From Nanobdellota archaeon (GTDB lineage: Archaea; Nanoarchaeota; Nanoarchaeia; Woesearchaeales; GW2011-AR9), in contig NZBF01000018.1 of the NCBI GenBank assembly GCA_002687775.1, positions 34,917-98,916 of the forward strand: a stretch of 64,000 nucleotides of DNA, written 5' to 3'. The notes beneath the pieces were generated by a model. That model was given only the letters and a program-made list of their open reading frames with translations. It was not told where the DNA came from and did no database searches. Both the position numbers and the translations under genes were made by a program. Positions 26,916 to 35,092 of the stretch are shown in pieces. Position 1 is the first letter of the stretch, and each line of letters starts with the position of its first letter.

Positions 26916-27599
26916 ATGAACAAAGTACGAGCAATTCTAGCAGATATTGATGGCACATTAACAACTGGTGGAGATTTGACCAGCGTTAATCGTTTGTTAA
27001 AAGATAAAATATGGATAGCAAGAGCGCGAGGAATAAAATTTAATTTAGCTTCAGGACGTCGATATGCTGAGCAGGAAGCGTATCGCGATATTATTCTTTC
27101 TCCACATTCAGCTATTGAAGGGGAAGGAATCTTGTATGAAGGATCTTGTTTACGTATGTATGGTAGTGATGAAGTACATTATCTTGGTGGTTTGACCCGC
27201 GATCAGTTAGATGAAATTGATAGGTTTGTAGCACACTTTGTGGATGGTATGGTACCACAGAGAGATAATCATTTATATGAAACAGTGACTGGGTATGAAA
27301 CGCCATCATTTCAAGAATCAGGTAAAACTGATTATGGGCTTCTTGAGCGTACATTTAAAGTAGTGAAACCAGTAGTTGAAGCATTATATCCTGTTGATGT
27401 TTGTATGTCAGCTGATGCTATCGATATCATGGCGAAAGGAGTTACGAAAGCATTACCTACTGTTCGGTATTCTGAAATCACCGGCATTCCATTATCTGAA
27501 ATGGCCGTTTTCTGTGATTCTGGCAACGACATGCCAATGGCACAAGTTGTTGGAGAAGCTGGAGGACTTGTTGTGTATGTTGGGAATAGGAGTGATTAG
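26916..27599 (+). CDS. HAD-superfamily phosphatase (Cof/sucrose-phosphatase type), interrupted by TAG
   Basis: MNKVRAILADIDGTLTTGG carries motif I (DIDGTLT), FNLASGRRYAEQEA motif II, KGVTKALPTV the lysine, and FCDSGNDMPM motif IV. I start at 26916, about 24 bp after a TATA-like element; ATG codons at 26910 and the open frame to 26877 are alternatives. The frame meets TAG at 27597-27599, but the same frame continues for 32 codons (RDIVREFEHYF, then GPLGSVAGLVHILGG) to TAA at 27698, one base before the next ATG. That tail looks like the natural end of the protein. Either a nonsense mutation removed it or the TAG is read through. Confidence 0.75.
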   Translation: MNKVRAILADIDGTLTTGGDLTSVNRLLKDKIWIARARGIKFNLASGRRYAEQEAYRDIILSPHSAIEGEGILYEGSCLRMYGSDEVHYLGGLTRDQLDEIDRFVAHFVDGMVPQRDNHLYETVTGYETPSFQESGKTDYGLLERTFKVVKPVVEALYPVDVCMSADAIDIMAKGVTKALPTVRYSEITGIPLSEMAVFCDSGNDMPMAQVVGEAGGLVVYVGNRSD

Positions 27600-27698
27600 A
27601 GGGACATTGTAAGAGAATTTGAACATTATTTTATTCCTGGAGTACTAGGACCGCTTGGTTCTGTTGCGGGATTAGTACACATATTAGGGGGACAGTAA
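27600..27698 (+). pseudogene. In-frame C-terminal remainder of the HAD gene after TAG
   Basis: 32 sense codons in the frame of the HAD gene follow the TAG and end with TAA one base before the next gene. The composition is protein-like, with a final PGVLGPLGSVAGLVHIL helix-like segment. The tight operon spacing supports this TAA as the ancestral stop. Confidence 0.55.
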
Positions 27699-27699
27699 T

Positions 27700-28578
27700 A
27701 TGGCAAGTGATTATGAAGTCTTGAGGGCAGGAAGTACACCATTAGAAGGACCAGGCATGGCACGGGCAAGATTTCAATTTGTTGAAGGGCTGTGTGCAGC
27801 AGATCCTGAGCAGCCAGGAAGATCGAGAAGAGTTGGAAATTATTTAGAAACAGTTATTGCTCCCATGTTAGCTGACCGAACGCTTAGTGATGGATCGGAT
27901 GGACGCATTGATGATAGAAAATTACGAGTTCACCGCATTGAGTTAACAAAGCCAAGAACGTTGAAGGTTGCATTAGGTGTTTCACATTATTTAGCATTTA
28001 GAGAACCATTTGATAGGGAAGATCATGAAAATGGAGCATTGCAAGAACGTGGAGAAAGAGATTTTGAAGACCCATGGGCATATTTTCCAAGAAACCCTGG
28101 AGTTGCTGGATTAGTTGTTTCTGGTGAAGGATCAGTTTTCTTAGGAGCTCGTGTCAGTCCTGATGAGACAGGTCAATTGAATGCCGTTGCCGGTCACTTG
28201 ACATATAGAGATAATATTCATAGGGTGGATTTAATCAGAGAACTGGCGGACGAGCTTCTTGAAGAAATGGGGATTTACGCTGTTGATGTTAATCACGCGC
28301 GATTTGTTGGCGCCTATGGTCATCCGTTACGAGGAGATTTTGATTTTACATTTATTGTTCGGACAAAATTATCTAATGAATATTTCTTAGGAGATGCATG
28401 GAAAGAACGGAGAACAAAAGAAGAACATGAATCATTGGTTGAATTGGCAACTATGAATGATGTGCAATGGTTACTTGACCTTGGTCATTTGTCTGGGTCT
28501 CAAAGAAAAGAAAAAATCATGTATTCAACACGTGGTGCATTGTTGAGTTTGAATGGGACTGATTTTGAATCTATCTAA
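27700..28578 (+). CDS. Nudix-domain protein with N-terminal extension
   Basis: A 292-residue protein. LNAVAGHLTYRDNIHRVDLIRELADELLEEMGI (about residues 161-193) contains the RELxxELxEExG helix of a Nudix box, with AYGHPLRGDFDFTFIVRT after it as the next strands. The first 130 residues, before VAGLVVSGEGSVFLGARV, are an uncharacterised extension. It would hydrolyse a nucleoside diphosphate derivative, perhaps a nucleotide sugar, given the neighbours. It sits one base after the HAD gene and overlaps the convergent GT2 by 8 bases. Confidence 0.65.
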   Translation: MASDYEVLRAGSTPLEGPGMARARFQFVEGLCAADPEQPGRSRRVGNYLETVIAPMLADRTLSDGSDGRIDDRKLRVHRIELTKPRTLKVALGVSHYLAFREPFDREDHENGALQERGERDFEDPWAYFPRNPGVAGLVVSGEGSVFLGARVSPDETGQLNAVAGHLTYRDNIHRVDLIRELADELLEEMGIYAVDVNHARFVGAYGHPLRGDFDFTFIVRTKLSNEYFLGDAWKERRTKEEHESLVELATMNDVQWLLDLGHLSGSQRKEKIMYSTRGALLSLNGTDFESI

Positions 28579-29275
28579 ACCTAATTCTAGCCACGCGCCA
28601 AGCATATTGGAATCCAAATTTGGCTAGTTGCATCTTGCTCGAATCTAACTTTGACGTACCATGTTTTCTATAATTATATTGATACCCAATTTCTTTAATT
28701 CGAAAATTTTCCTTCTTCGCTTGATGGCAAAATTCAATGAAATATTCACCAAATCCATTAGCAGGGAATGGGATCATTTGGAATACTTCCTTTCTCACAG
28801 CGCAGAAACCAGAAGTGTAATCACGTACATGAAAACCTAATAAGAGAGAAGTGTACACATTAAACGCGTAACTTGCAAATCCTCTCCACATAGCTCGGTT
28901 ATCTGCACCGCCTTCCGCGTATCTGCTTCCAATAGCAATGTCGTGCCACTGTGTTTGTTCGACTAATCTTGGAAGATCTTCTGGTGGCAGACCTAAATCA
29001 CAATCCATCCAGGCGATTATATCTCCTTTAGCTTCATGTACACCACGTGCTAATGCAGATGCTAATCCGCGCTCAGTCATACGACGGATTACTCTGTATT
29101 TTGGATTGTCTAAATTTTCAACGATTTTCCAAGTTAAATCTGGAGAATTATCATCGACGACAATAATTTCATGAAGTTGATTCCCTAGAGCTTTATGAAT
29201 TCGTTCAATGGCTTCTTTGATATTTTCTGATTCGTTGTAAGAAGGTAAAACAACGGAGACTGTTTTTTCATTCAT
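28571..29275 (-). CDS. GT2 polyprenyl-phosphate glycosyltransferase (DPM1-like)
   Basis: A 234-residue GT-A enzyme: SVVLPSYNESENI, IIVVDDNSPDLT, the metal-binding WMDCDLGLPPEDL and RDYTSGFCAVRK. This is the dolichol-phosphate mannose synthase pattern, with an acceptor-side YRKHGTSKLD motif near the C-terminus. It has no own transmembrane helix. It lies 3 bases after the GDP-mannose 4,6-dehydratase gene, so a GDP-linked donor is plausible. Confidence 0.88.
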   Translation of the reverse strand: MNEKTVSVVLPSYNESENIKEAIERIHKALGNQLHEIIVVDDNSPDLTWKIVENLDNPKYRVIRRMTERGLASALARGVHEAKGDIIAWMDCDLGLPPEDLPRLVEQTQWHDIAIGSRYAEGGADNRAMWRGFASYAFNVYTSLLLGFHVRDYTSGFCAVRKEVFQMIPFPANGFGEYFIEFCHQAKKENFRIKEIGYQYNYRKHGTSKLDSSKMQLAKFGFQYAWRVARIRFR

Positions 29276-29278
29276 TTT

Positions 29279-30343
29279 TTACAAAGTATCCTTATGATAA
29301 TGCATGGAATGGATACGTTCCCAACTGTTATCAAGTGGCATATCCCAGGGGAAATGTTCACCTTTTAGATGTTTCTGCATACGTTCCATGTCAGCATCTA
29401 CCATTACTTTTACCAATTCTGTGAATTTATATTGAGGTTCCCAGCCCAGTTCACGTTTAGCTTTTGAATAATCACCCATCAAAATGTCAACTTCTGCCGG
29501 TCTGAAAAATCGCGGGTCTATGACAACATGGTCTTGATAATTCAATCCAACGTGTGAGAACGCAGCTTCACAGAATTCTCGTACTGAATGTGTTTCACCA
29601 GTTGAAATGACAAAATCATCAGGTTTATCTTGCTGCATCATCAACCACATTGCTCGAACGTAATCAGCAGCGTGACCCCAATCTCTCTTTGCATCAAGAT
29701 TTCCTAATCCAATATTTTTTTGTAATCCAAATTTAATTCTCGCCACTGCGTTTGTAATTTTTCTAGTGACAAATTCCAATCCTCGTAATGGAGATTCATG
29801 ATTGAACAAAATTCCGCACGTTGCGTAAATGTTATAGGCTTCTCGGTAATTAACTGTAATCCAGTGTCCGTACAACTTTGCTGCTGCGTATGGTGAGCGT
29901 GGGTAAAATGGAGTTGTTTCCGTTTGCGGAGTTTCTCTCACTGCGCCATACATCTCGCTGGAAGATGCTTGATAAAATTTAGTATGTGGAGACATTAATT
30001 GTAAGGTATTAACCAATCTCGTTACACCTAATCCAGTAACTTCACCAGCACCGATTGGTTGCTCGAATGATGCTCCAACAAAACTTTGTGCTGCAAGATT
30101 GTATAATTCATCAGGTTTAATTTGTTTGAAAATGTTTAGAATTGAACTTTGATCTAAAAGGTCAAATGGTATCAGGTTAATTTTATTCATGATATCTAAA
30201 TGGTGCAATCTCCAAAAATTAGGCGTGGATAACCGTCTGTACGTTCCATACACTTTGTATCCTTTCTCAAGAAGAAATTTAGCTAAATAGGCTCCATCTT
30301 GCCCCGTTACACCCGTAATCACCGCCGTCTTTTGACTTTCCAC
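29279..30343 (-). CDS. gmd: GDP-mannose 4,6-dehydratase
   Basis: A 354-residue short-chain dehydrogenase. GVTGQDGAYLAKFLLEKGY is the NADP-binding loop, YNLAAQSFVGASFEQP and the catalytic SSSEMYG (with Glu) and YAAAK are intact. The block ILFNHESPLRGLEFVTRKI and the end AKRELGWEPQYKF are standard for GMD. It makes GDP-4-keto-6-deoxymannose, the precursor of GDP-fucose, rhamnose and perosamine. It shows at once how the related domain in the fusion protein differs (Asn instead of Glu). Confidence 0.94.
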   Translation of the reverse strand: MESQKTAVITGVTGQDGAYLAKFLLEKGYKVYGTYRRLSTPNFWRLHHLDIMNKINLIPFDLLDQSSILNIFKQIKPDELYNLAAQSFVGASFEQPIGAGEVTGLGVTRLVNTLQLMSPHTKFYQASSSEMYGAVRETPQTETTPFYPRSPYAAAKLYGHWITVNYREAYNIYATCGILFNHESPLRGLEFVTRKITNAVARIKFGLQKNIGLGNLDAKRDWGHAADYVRAMWLMMQQDKPDDFVISTGETHSVREFCEAAFSHVGLNYQDHVVIDPRFFRPAEVDILMGDYSKAKRELGWEPQYKFTELVKVMVDADMERMQKHLKGEHFPWDMPLDNSWERIHSMHYHKDTL

Positions 30344-30389
30344 AAGATTTTGGTAGCGAAATGGTATATAAAGTTAATTGTACTACGTT

Positions 30390-30797
30390 CTAGATGAGCA
30401 TGTGAAATCCACGCCACGTAGCAGCAACTCTAGTATATTTCACTTCATGACCAGGCTGTAATTGTTCATGTTCATTTGCAATATCAGAATTATCTCTTAA
30501 AAGAAATTTTGCTTGAGCATCAAAAGGATCATCGAAACCTCTGTGCGTTAAATGAGAATTTCTGTTAATGTAATCAACTAATCGTGCTAAATTGGAACCA
30601 GGAACCGTTATTTTATACTCTTCCATTGATTGTCGATGTCCGATAGTAATATTTGGACTATAGCTACGAACAAATTCTACCAAAGGATTATATGGTCCCT
30701 TCCAATCATCTTCAGGAACGATAGCTGGTTTTTGAGTATCAACCTGAGCAATCGGGCGAACAATTTCAACAATCGGACCATCAATTAATTCTGCCAT
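30390..30797 (-). CDS. Hypothetical protein
   Basis: A 135-residue soluble protein that I do not recognise. It begins MAELIDGPIVEIVRPIAQVD and contains KITVPGSNLARLVDYIN and a C-terminal GHEVKYTRVAATWRGFHM. No transmembrane segment, no cysteine pairs. A TATA-like GTTTATTAAG lies upstream on the minus strand. It stands alone between GMD and a divergent GT4. Confidence 0.6.
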   Translation of the reverse strand: MAELIDGPIVEIVRPIAQVDTQKPAIVPEDDWKGPYNPLVEFVRSYSPNITIGHRQSMEEYKITVPGSNLARLVDYINRNSHLTHRGFDDPFDAQAKFLLRDNSDIANEHEQLQPGHEVKYTRVAATWRGFHMLI

Positions 30798-30835
30798 AAA
30801 CCAAATAATTATTTTCTCTTAATAAACATTATGTA

Positions 30836-30852
30836 TCACAAACCTTATAAAA
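30836..30852 (+). promoter_or_regulatory. Promoter of the GT4 at 30874
   Basis: TCACAAAC, one base, TTATAAAA, ending 22 bp before the ATG. It matches the window's 8-1-8 promoter pattern. Confidence 0.6.
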
Positions 30853-30873
30853 TAATTCAAACCAATTTTTACT

Positions 30874-31914
30874 ATGAAAATACTTATCGTTCATGAACTT
30901 TTCCCACCACAATTTGCCGGCGGTGGTGAACATCTCGTTTTTAACATGGCCAAGAATTTGAAAAAGAAAGGGCACCAAGTGAAAGTTCTCACATCTGGTA
31001 ATCCTGCCGATAAAGAATATGAAGGTATTCGCACAATTAGATTACCACGAAATAGATATCTAATGAATTTTGCCGTGCGTCGTATCATGAAAGCTGCAAA
31101 AGGTGCAGACATCATTCAAACATCAACGTATAATGCAGCGTTCCCCAGTTGGATGGCTGGTAAATTGTTGGGTAAACCTGTTGTGTGTTTAGTAATGAGT
31201 TTCTGGGGGGATCAGTGGGAACATATGCGGCCAGGTATGCCAGGGAAATTTTCAAAATTTGTTGAGAAAGTTCAACTTGGCAGGTCATTTGACAAACTCA
31301 TTTTCTTAAGTGATTTTTCAAGAGATTATGCCATGCAAAGTGGATTACCAATGAACGGAGCAACGTTCATTAATCCAGGGTTAGATGTGTCGAAGTATAA
31401 ACCTGACTATAAAGATATTGAAGTGTTGTTTTCTGGAAGATTTGCAAAACAGAAAGGTGTATATGACGTTCTGAAAATTGCTAAAATGTTACCTCACATC
31501 AATTTTACTTTAATGGGATGGGGCGAGGAAGAAGAAGAGATTCGCAGGTTGGCAACTGAGAATGTAACAATTGTGAATTATTCAAACAAAGATCCTGAGT
31601 TTTATGAACATTATGGAAGAGCTAAAATCTTTTTACTTCCTTCATACGGAGAAACCTTTGGATTTGTATTAGTTGAAGCTGCTGCGGCCGGTTGCGCTGT
31701 TGTCTCCACTATCCCGCTTGGATTCCTGGGTGGGTTACATGAACGAGGAAACGTTGAAGCCATGGCAAAAAATATTGACGATTTGATACAAAATCATGAA
31801 GAGTGTCACAAAATGGGTGAGACTAACGTTCAGTTGGCGAAGAAATTCACCTGGGATAATTTTACAGATAAATTAGAGAAGGAGTATGAGAAATTGTTGC
31901 ATTCTACCAAATAA
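30874..31914 (+). CDS. GT4-family glycosyltransferase
   Basis: A 346-residue GT-B enzyme: HELFPPQFAGGGEHLVFNMAKNL is the N-terminal loop, FSGRFAKQKGVYDV the start of the C-terminal domain, and GETFGFVLVEAAAAGCAVVST contains the E-x7-E motif. It adds one sugar to a lipid-linked glycan on the cytosolic side. It has its own promoter and overlaps the convergent cupin gene by 11 bases. Confidence 0.9.
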   Translation: MKILIVHELFPPQFAGGGEHLVFNMAKNLKKKGHQVKVLTSGNPADKEYEGIRTIRLPRNRYLMNFAVRRIMKAAKGADIIQTSTYNAAFPSWMAGKLLGKPVVCLVMSFWGDQWEHMRPGMPGKFSKFVEKVQLGRSFDKLIFLSDFSRDYAMQSGLPMNGATFINPGLDVSKYKPDYKDIEVLFSGRFAKQKGVYDVLKIAKMLPHINFTLMGWGEEEEEIRRLATENVTIVNYSNKDPEFYEHYGRAKIFLLPSYGETFGFVLVEAAAAGCAVVSTIPLGFLGGLHERGNVEAMAKNIDDLIQNHEECHKMGETNVQLAKKFTWDNFTDKLEKEYEKLLHSTK

Positions 31915-32299
31915 TAGGGTAAGGATGAATATCAACAGCTGGATCAAAATCAATTTCACAGATATTTACAAATTCTGTACCTGGCTCTGGTAATACCAAA
32001 TGTGCAACGTACAAAGGCATTCCAATGCTTTGTCCTGGTATAACTTCATACTCTGCACGTTCTTTGGTTCTTGTATCTTCAAGTTTAATACGTAAACTTC
32101 CTCTGACAACATAAAATTCTTCAGCTGTCGATTCATGATAATGATTTCCGAGTTGTATTCCTTCCACACCAGTAACCGTAAAATATTTTACTTTCCCGGA
32201 AATATCAACGATACTTCTCCTCAGATCGGTATGTCCACCTGGAGTTTGGACTAAATCTGCTAAATCACTTGCAAGCTTTACACTTTCTCGTTTTGCCAT
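31904..32299 (-). CDS. Cupin-fold sugar-modifying protein
   Basis: A 131-residue protein. GNHYHESTAEEFYVVRGSLRIKLED and PGQSIGMPLYVAHLVLPEPG are cupin motifs 1 and 2 with His, Glu and His residues. WxcM/FdtA-type cupins isomerise keto-sugars, so a role in the nearby CDP-sugar pathway is likely. The frame is open to 32350, but the TATA box at 32322-32329 sits 23 bp before MAKRES, which fixes the start at 32299. Confidence 0.72.
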   Translation of the reverse strand: MAKRESVKLASDLADLVQTPGGHTDLRRSIVDISGKVKYFTVTGVEGIQLGNHYHESTAEEFYVVRGSLRIKLEDTRTKERAEYEVIPGQSIGMPLYVAHLVLPEPGTEFVNICEIDFDPAVDIHPYPIIW

Positions 32300-32321
32300 T
32301 ATTCTAACTTCCCACGGGCGA

Positions 32322-32338
32322 TTTAAAAAAGTTATGTA
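32322..32338 (-). promoter_or_regulatory. Promoter of the cupin gene
   Basis: Minus-strand TACATAAC, one base, TTTTTAAA, ending 23 bp before the ATG at 32299. It lies back to back with the plus-strand promoter at 32341. Confidence 0.65.
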
Positions 32339-32340
32339 CT

Positions 32341-32357
32341 TCCACAACATTTATAAG
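32341..32357 (+). promoter_or_regulatory. Promoter of the small protein/dehydratase operon
   Basis: TCCACAAC, one base, TTTATAAG, ending 23 bp before the ATG at 32380. Confidence 0.68.
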
Positions 32358-32379
32358 ATGACTTTTTGTGAAAAATAGT

Positions 32380-32691
32380 ATGAAAGTTCCATTCCCAGTT
32401 GATAAAAGCCAGTTTAATTATGATAGTATTCGGAAAGAGAGAATAATTCCCGCCAAAATGGCTATCGACCAATTGTTAGGAACGTATGCAATTGGAGGAA
32501 GATCTTCAAGTGATCATTTCGCTGTTGAATCCACAAGTGATGGTCTGCACATACAGCCACGATTGGAGGCAGGAATTGAACATATTGCGCTTAGGGAAGG
32601 AAGACTCTCAGGGGTTGTCACGGCTATGGGAAGAGAATATTGTGAAATAAAACTTGCAAATGTGACCTACAAGATTTCTTATGACTCCTAA
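32380..32691 (+). CDS. Hypothetical small protein ahead of the 2,3-dehydratase fusion
   Basis: A 103-residue soluble protein, not recognised. It contains PFPVDKSQFNYDSIRKERIIPAKMA and a beta-rich C-terminal half ending in YKISYDS. A GTG at 32368 would add four residues, but the promoter geometry favours ATG 32380. Its end overlaps the start of the dehydratase fusion by 11 bases, so it is probably a partner or regulator of that enzyme. Confidence 0.6.
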   Translation: MKVPFPVDKSQFNYDSIRKERIIPAKMAIDQLLGTYAIGGRSSSDHFAVESTSDGLHIQPRLEAGIEHIALREGRLSGVVTAMGREYCEIKLANVTYKISYDS

Positions 32692-34351
32692 CATAATTGA
32701 ATGGTTTACTGAACAACAACAGAATTCTCAGTTACACGCGAAAATAATTCGTATTCAGGACGCAAAGACATGGCAGTTAGATGAAGACGGAACTCTTTGT
32801 CACCCTGATAAAACATATTTTGAAGGAGTTATGGTTGAGTATGGGAAAGATTCTGAAAGTTTTGAGAACTTGATGATTAGATCAACGAGTAAAGATGAAA
32901 CGCACGGTCGGCAAATTCACGGAGTGATATTATTAGTGGAATGTAATGGAAAATTTTTAGTGCAAGCAAAAGCTGAAGGAGGGAATACAACTCCCGGGCA
33001 TGTTGTATTAACAACAACTATTCAGTCAAGTCATGAGAATTTGAGGAAGTATCCCATTGCTTATAAAGAACTCATGCAAATGAAACCTGAATTTGTATTT
33101 GCCGCTCCTCAAGATGCAGGAATGTTTCGTGGTAAACATAACGAGTTTCGGTTGGTAAAAGTTAAAGAAGAATTACCATTACACGATTCTCGATTTTTTT
33201 GGGCAACTAGAGAAGAGATTGCAGAATTGCAGAAAAAGAATTGGGTAGGAGATCATTTAACACAAATGTTAGGGCATGGGTTTTTGTCTGGTGTGTTAAA
33301 TCATAATATTTATAAGAATAGCAGAACAGATGTAGAGAAGATGGATTGGAACAATAAAAATGTGTTCATTACTGGTGCTGATGGATTTATTGGTGGATGG
33401 GTTGCTAAGACCTTAGTTGAGAAAGGAGCTCATGTCATTGCATTAATACGTGACGATAAAATTGAGTCAGCTTTTGATGTGCACCATATTAAAGATAAAA
33501 TTACGATTGTGAAAGGGGATTTGTTAAATTCTTCATTAATGACACGTATTTTTAATGAACATGAAATTGAATATTGTTTCCATTTTGCTGCACAGGCATT
33601 AGTACAAATTGCTAATCAAAGTCCTGTTAGTACATTTGAAACAAATATTAAAGGAACATGGACATTACTGGAAGCTATCAGAACGGTTAATAATCCCAAT
33701 TTTAAAGCGGTTATTGTAGCATCATCTGATAAAGCGTATGGAAAAGCTGTTTCGTTACCCTACGACGAAAATCATCCCATGAATGGCATGTATCCCTATG
33801 ACGCAAGTAAGTCATGCCAGGATATCATTTCTCGTTGTTATTACCATATGTACGATCTTCCTGTGATTGTCACAAGGAAAGCTAATGTGTATGGTGGTGG
33901 CGATTTGAATTTTGGTCGTATTGTTCCTGATACTATTCGAAGTTTGATTACTGGCAATGAGTTAATCATTCGTTCAGATGGAACGCCAGAACGTGATTAT
34001 TTGTACATCAAAGATGTTGTACGTGGCTACTTAATGCTTGCTGAAAATATTGATCGAGTAAAAGGGGAAGCGTTCAATTTTGGTGTTGAAGAACCAATCA
34101 GTGTATTAGGATTATTTAGAAAAATAATTTCAGTGTTTGGCAAAGATATTGAACCGAAAGTTCTAGGTACAGCGAAAGGGGAAATTGATCGTCAATATTT
34201 ATCACGGAGGAAGATTGAATCTGCCATTGGATGGAAACCTGAATATAGTTTAGAAGCTGGTTTGAAAGAGACGATAGGGTGGTATAAAAATTACTGGTCC
34301 CAGCAGACCCACGGCGCTGAACCGGAATCAAACAATTTATTGAATTCTTGA
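32681..34351 (+). CDS. NDP-hexose 2,3-dehydratase-like domain fused to CDP-glucose 4,6-dehydratase
   Basis: A 556-residue fusion. Residues 1-205 look like one repeat of the EvaA/TylX 2,3-dehydratase family: TWQLDEDGTLCHPDKTYFEGV, FLVQAKAEGGNTTPGHVVLTTTIQSSHENL and RFFWATREEI. The known enzymes have two such repeats, so this is half-length. Residues 222-545 are a short-chain dehydrogenase: TGADGFIG (231-238), ASSDKAYG (347-354) and YDASK (373-377). Asp-Lys instead of Asp-Glu in the active site is typical of CDP-glucose 4,6-dehydratase (RfbG). The pair would convert CDP-glucose to a 4-keto-6-deoxy and then 2-deoxy derivative. The RfbF gene is convergent and overlaps by 61 bases. Confidence 0.82.
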   Translation: MTPNIIEWFTEQQQNSQLHAKIIRIQDAKTWQLDEDGTLCHPDKTYFEGVMVEYGKDSESFENLMIRSTSKDETHGRQIHGVILLVECNGKFLVQAKAEGGNTTPGHVVLTTTIQSSHENLRKYPIAYKELMQMKPEFVFAAPQDAGMFRGKHNEFRLVKVKEELPLHDSRFFWATREEIAELQKKNWVGDHLTQMLGHGFLSGVLNHNIYKNSRTDVEKMDWNNKNVFITGADGFIGGWVAKTLVEKGAHVIALIRDDKIESAFDVHHIKDKITIVKGDLLNSSLMTRIFNEHEIEYCFHFAAQALVQIANQSPVSTFETNIKGTWTLLEAIRTVNNPNFKAVIVASSDKAYGKAVSLPYDENHPMNGMYPYDASKSCQDIISRCYYHMYDLPVIVTRKANVYGGGDLNFGRIVPDTIRSLITGNELIIRSDGTPERDYLYIKDVVRGYLMLAENIDRVKGEAFNFGVEEPISVLGLFRKIISVFGKDIEPKVLGTAKGEIDRQYLSRRKIESAIGWKPEYSLEAGLKETIGWYKNYWSQQTHGAEPESNNLLNS

Positions 34352-35001
34352 CAATCTTTTGAAGTGTTCATTCCCTTCCAGAACCCGTCAAATTTGTGAG
34401 CAGCAATTTGTTTATCCTCTGCTAATTTTTTAAACACTTCATCTTCCAGTTCGCCAAGATGTAGATAATTAAAAATGTCTTTATTGAAAACGAAAAACCC
34501 ACCATTAATCCAATATTCCTCTATCCTGGGTTTTTCCCTGAATGATTGTACTTCATGACCTTCCATGTCCAAGACACCAAATTGTGAGTATAATGGTACA
34601 GATGTTAACGTAACCAGTTTATCGTGAGAGTTGTGGAAGTTAACGAGCTCTTTTACATTTACATTTGATAAATCGTCACCGTAACTGACTAAGAATGTCT
34701 CTGTCTTGATATGGTCTTTAACGGCCAGCAGTCTCTGGGACTTGTCCACGTCAAGCCCGGTAAACACAAATTGAATGTTCCAACCTTCTTCATTATTCAC
34801 AAAATAGTTAAGGATCTGCTCGGATAAATATCCTAAGCAAAGAATAAAATCAGTAAATCCATGATGAGCATACATTTTCATCAAATGCCACAACAACGGT
34901 TTACCACCAATTTCAGCCATTGGTTTAGGAATCTCTTTCGTTGAAGGCCACATTCGCGTACCCTTACCACCACAGAGAATAATTACTGACATATCACCCA
35001 T
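34291..35001 (-). CDS. rfbF: Glucose-1-phosphate cytidylyltransferase (RfbF-like)
   Basis: A 236-residue nucleotidyltransferase: ILCGGKGTRMWPSTKEIPKPM is the nucleotide-binding loop, YGDDLSNVNV holds the metal ligands, and INGGFFVFN and FWKGMNT match RfbF. It makes CDP-glucose, the substrate of the fused CDP-glucose 4,6-dehydratase next door. ATG 35001 is 21 bp after the TATA box; ATG 34992 and the open frame to 35022 are alternatives. Its 3' end overlaps the fusion gene by 61 bases, the longest overlap in the window. Confidence 0.87.
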   Translation of the reverse strand: MGDMSVIILCGGKGTRMWPSTKEIPKPMAEIGGKPLLWHLMKMYAHHGFTDFILCLGYLSEQILNYFVNNEEGWNIQFVFTGLDVDKSQRLLAVKDHIKTETFLVSYGDDLSNVNVKELVNFHNSHDKLVTLTSVPLYSQFGVLDMEGHEVQSFREKPRIEEYWINGGFFVFNKDIFNYLHLGELEDEVFKKLAEDKQIAAHKFDGFWKGMNTSKDCQEFNKLFDSGSAPWVCWDQ

Positions 35002-35021
35002 AGGTTCACGGTTGAATTTCA

Positions 35022-35038
35022 ATTTATAAGGTTTATGG
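35022..35038 (-). promoter_or_regulatory. Promoter of rfbF
   Basis: Minus-strand CCATAAAC, one base, TTATAAAT. The upstream octamer is identical to those before the DapA-like and NeuB-like genes. Confidence 0.62.
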
Positions 35039-35092
35039 ATTACTAAAAAAGAAAAGGGAAACGTAACTCTTTAAGAGAAAAGTTGAGTTAAT

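Noticed and set aside
27597..27599. Pyrrolysine-style recoding of TAG throughout this genome
   Set aside because: TAG ends several genes here at natural C-termini (for example 9147, 10687, 22025, 50425), so global recoding is not supported.
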